DNA from: Brachyhypopomus gauderio
Taxonomy: Eukaryota > Chordata > Actinopteri > Gymnotiformes > Hypopomidae
Direction: 5' to 3'
Length of the DNA stretch: 64,000 bases
NCBI RefSeq assembly: GCF_052324685.1
Contig: NW_027506915.1
Coordinates: 310,001-374,000, forward strand
Shown: piece by piece, positions 63,891 to 64,000 of the stretch
Layout of the letters: each line of letters opens with the position of its first letter
How positions within the stretch are numbered: position 1 is the stretch's first letter
Translations under genes and position numbers: made by a program
The notes under the pieces: model-generated
Seen by the model: the letters and a program-made list of their open reading frames with translations, nothing else
The model's database searches: none
What the model was told of the DNA's origin: nothing

Positions 63891-64000
63891 TTCTCAAAAA
63901 GCAATTCAAATTGTTCTAACCATTGGTGGGACCAACCCGTGGCCTTTTACCATCCATGTGTCCAAAATGCAGTACGCATGCCAATGTTGTTAACAGACAT
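63891..64000 (+). repeat. Start of unit 67, cut by the window end
   Basis: Only the spacer upstream of tRNA-Tyr is present; the array continues beyond the window. Confidence 0.97.

Larger units (their letters stand above)
1..64000 (+). repeat. Tandem array of a ~971-bp Tyr-Glu-Lys tRNA unit, 66 full copies plus 110 bp
   Basis: The same unit recurs without interruption from the first to the last base, so both array ends lie outside the window. Most copies are 969-972 bp. Units 33-39 are 959-962 bp because of 11-bp deletions in Tyr, and two spacings are 923 bp because units 53 and 59 share a 46-bp deletion. Small differences come mainly from the T run after Tyr (7-10 T) and the A run in the trailer (7-9 A). 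Copies differ from one another at only a few to a few tens of positions. No unit is inverted and nothing is inserted between units. Confidence 0.99.

Noticed and set aside
1-64000. CRISPR array or LTR element
   Set aside because: The period is ~971 bp with no short repeat-unique spacer pattern, and there are no long terminal repeats or reverse-transcriptase, gag or integrase frames.

Overview
The whole window is one tandem array. A unit of about 971 bp repeats head to tail 66 times (positions 1-63890), and the first 110 bp of a 67th copy follow. I number units 1-66, each starting at the TTCTCAAAAAGC motif (1, 972, 1942, 2913 and so on). Every unit carries three nuclear-type tRNA loci in a fixed order: tRNA-Tyr(GUA) on +, with a 14-nt intron; tRNA-Glu(CUC) on -; and tRNA-Lys(UUU) on +. 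That makes 198 tRNA loci in 64 kb. I see no protein gene, rRNA or transposon. The short open frames that recur in every unit run across the tRNA genes and are not credible proteins.

The organism is a eukaryote: no CCA is encoded, the Tyr intron sits after position 37, the promoters are internal A and B boxes, and T-run Pol III terminators follow Tyr and Glu. The mature tRNAs closely resemble vertebrate tRNA-Tyr-GTA, tRNA-Glu-CTC and tRNA-Lys-TTT as I remember them. A fish or amphibian is my guess, because large tandem tRNA arrays are known there (zebrafish chromosome 4, the Xenopus tDNA repeat), but the sequence does not fix the species.

Within a unit (unit 1 coordinates): spacer 1-254; Tyr 255-341; a 63-bp convergent spacer 342-404 holding the Tyr terminator (T8) and the Glu terminator (T5 on -); Glu 405-476 on -; a 204-bp divergent spacer 477-680; Lys 681-753; then a trailer with a small hairpin, a poly-A run and a (TC)n tract leading into the next unit.

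Region by region: units 1-32 (1-31058) form a higher-order repeat of about nine distinguishable unit types, seen three times (spacing 8736, 8735 and a 10-unit version of 9705) and then started a fourth time. Units 33-39 (31059-37781) all have a broken tRNA-Tyr, through two different 11-bp deletions; four of these units have also lost the Glu terminator. Units 40-66 (37782-63890) are a patchwork of newer local duplications (3883-bp and 5775-bp spacing). Here particular units carry damaged Glu anticodon stems, damaged Lys T stems or, in three units, several damaged genes. The intact copies probably provide bulk Tyr, Glu and Lys tRNA. The array as a whole shows unequal exchange and gene conversion spreading both good and damaged copies.

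Variants are named by standard tRNA position. 'No change seen' means that reading by eye found no difference from the unit 1 copy.
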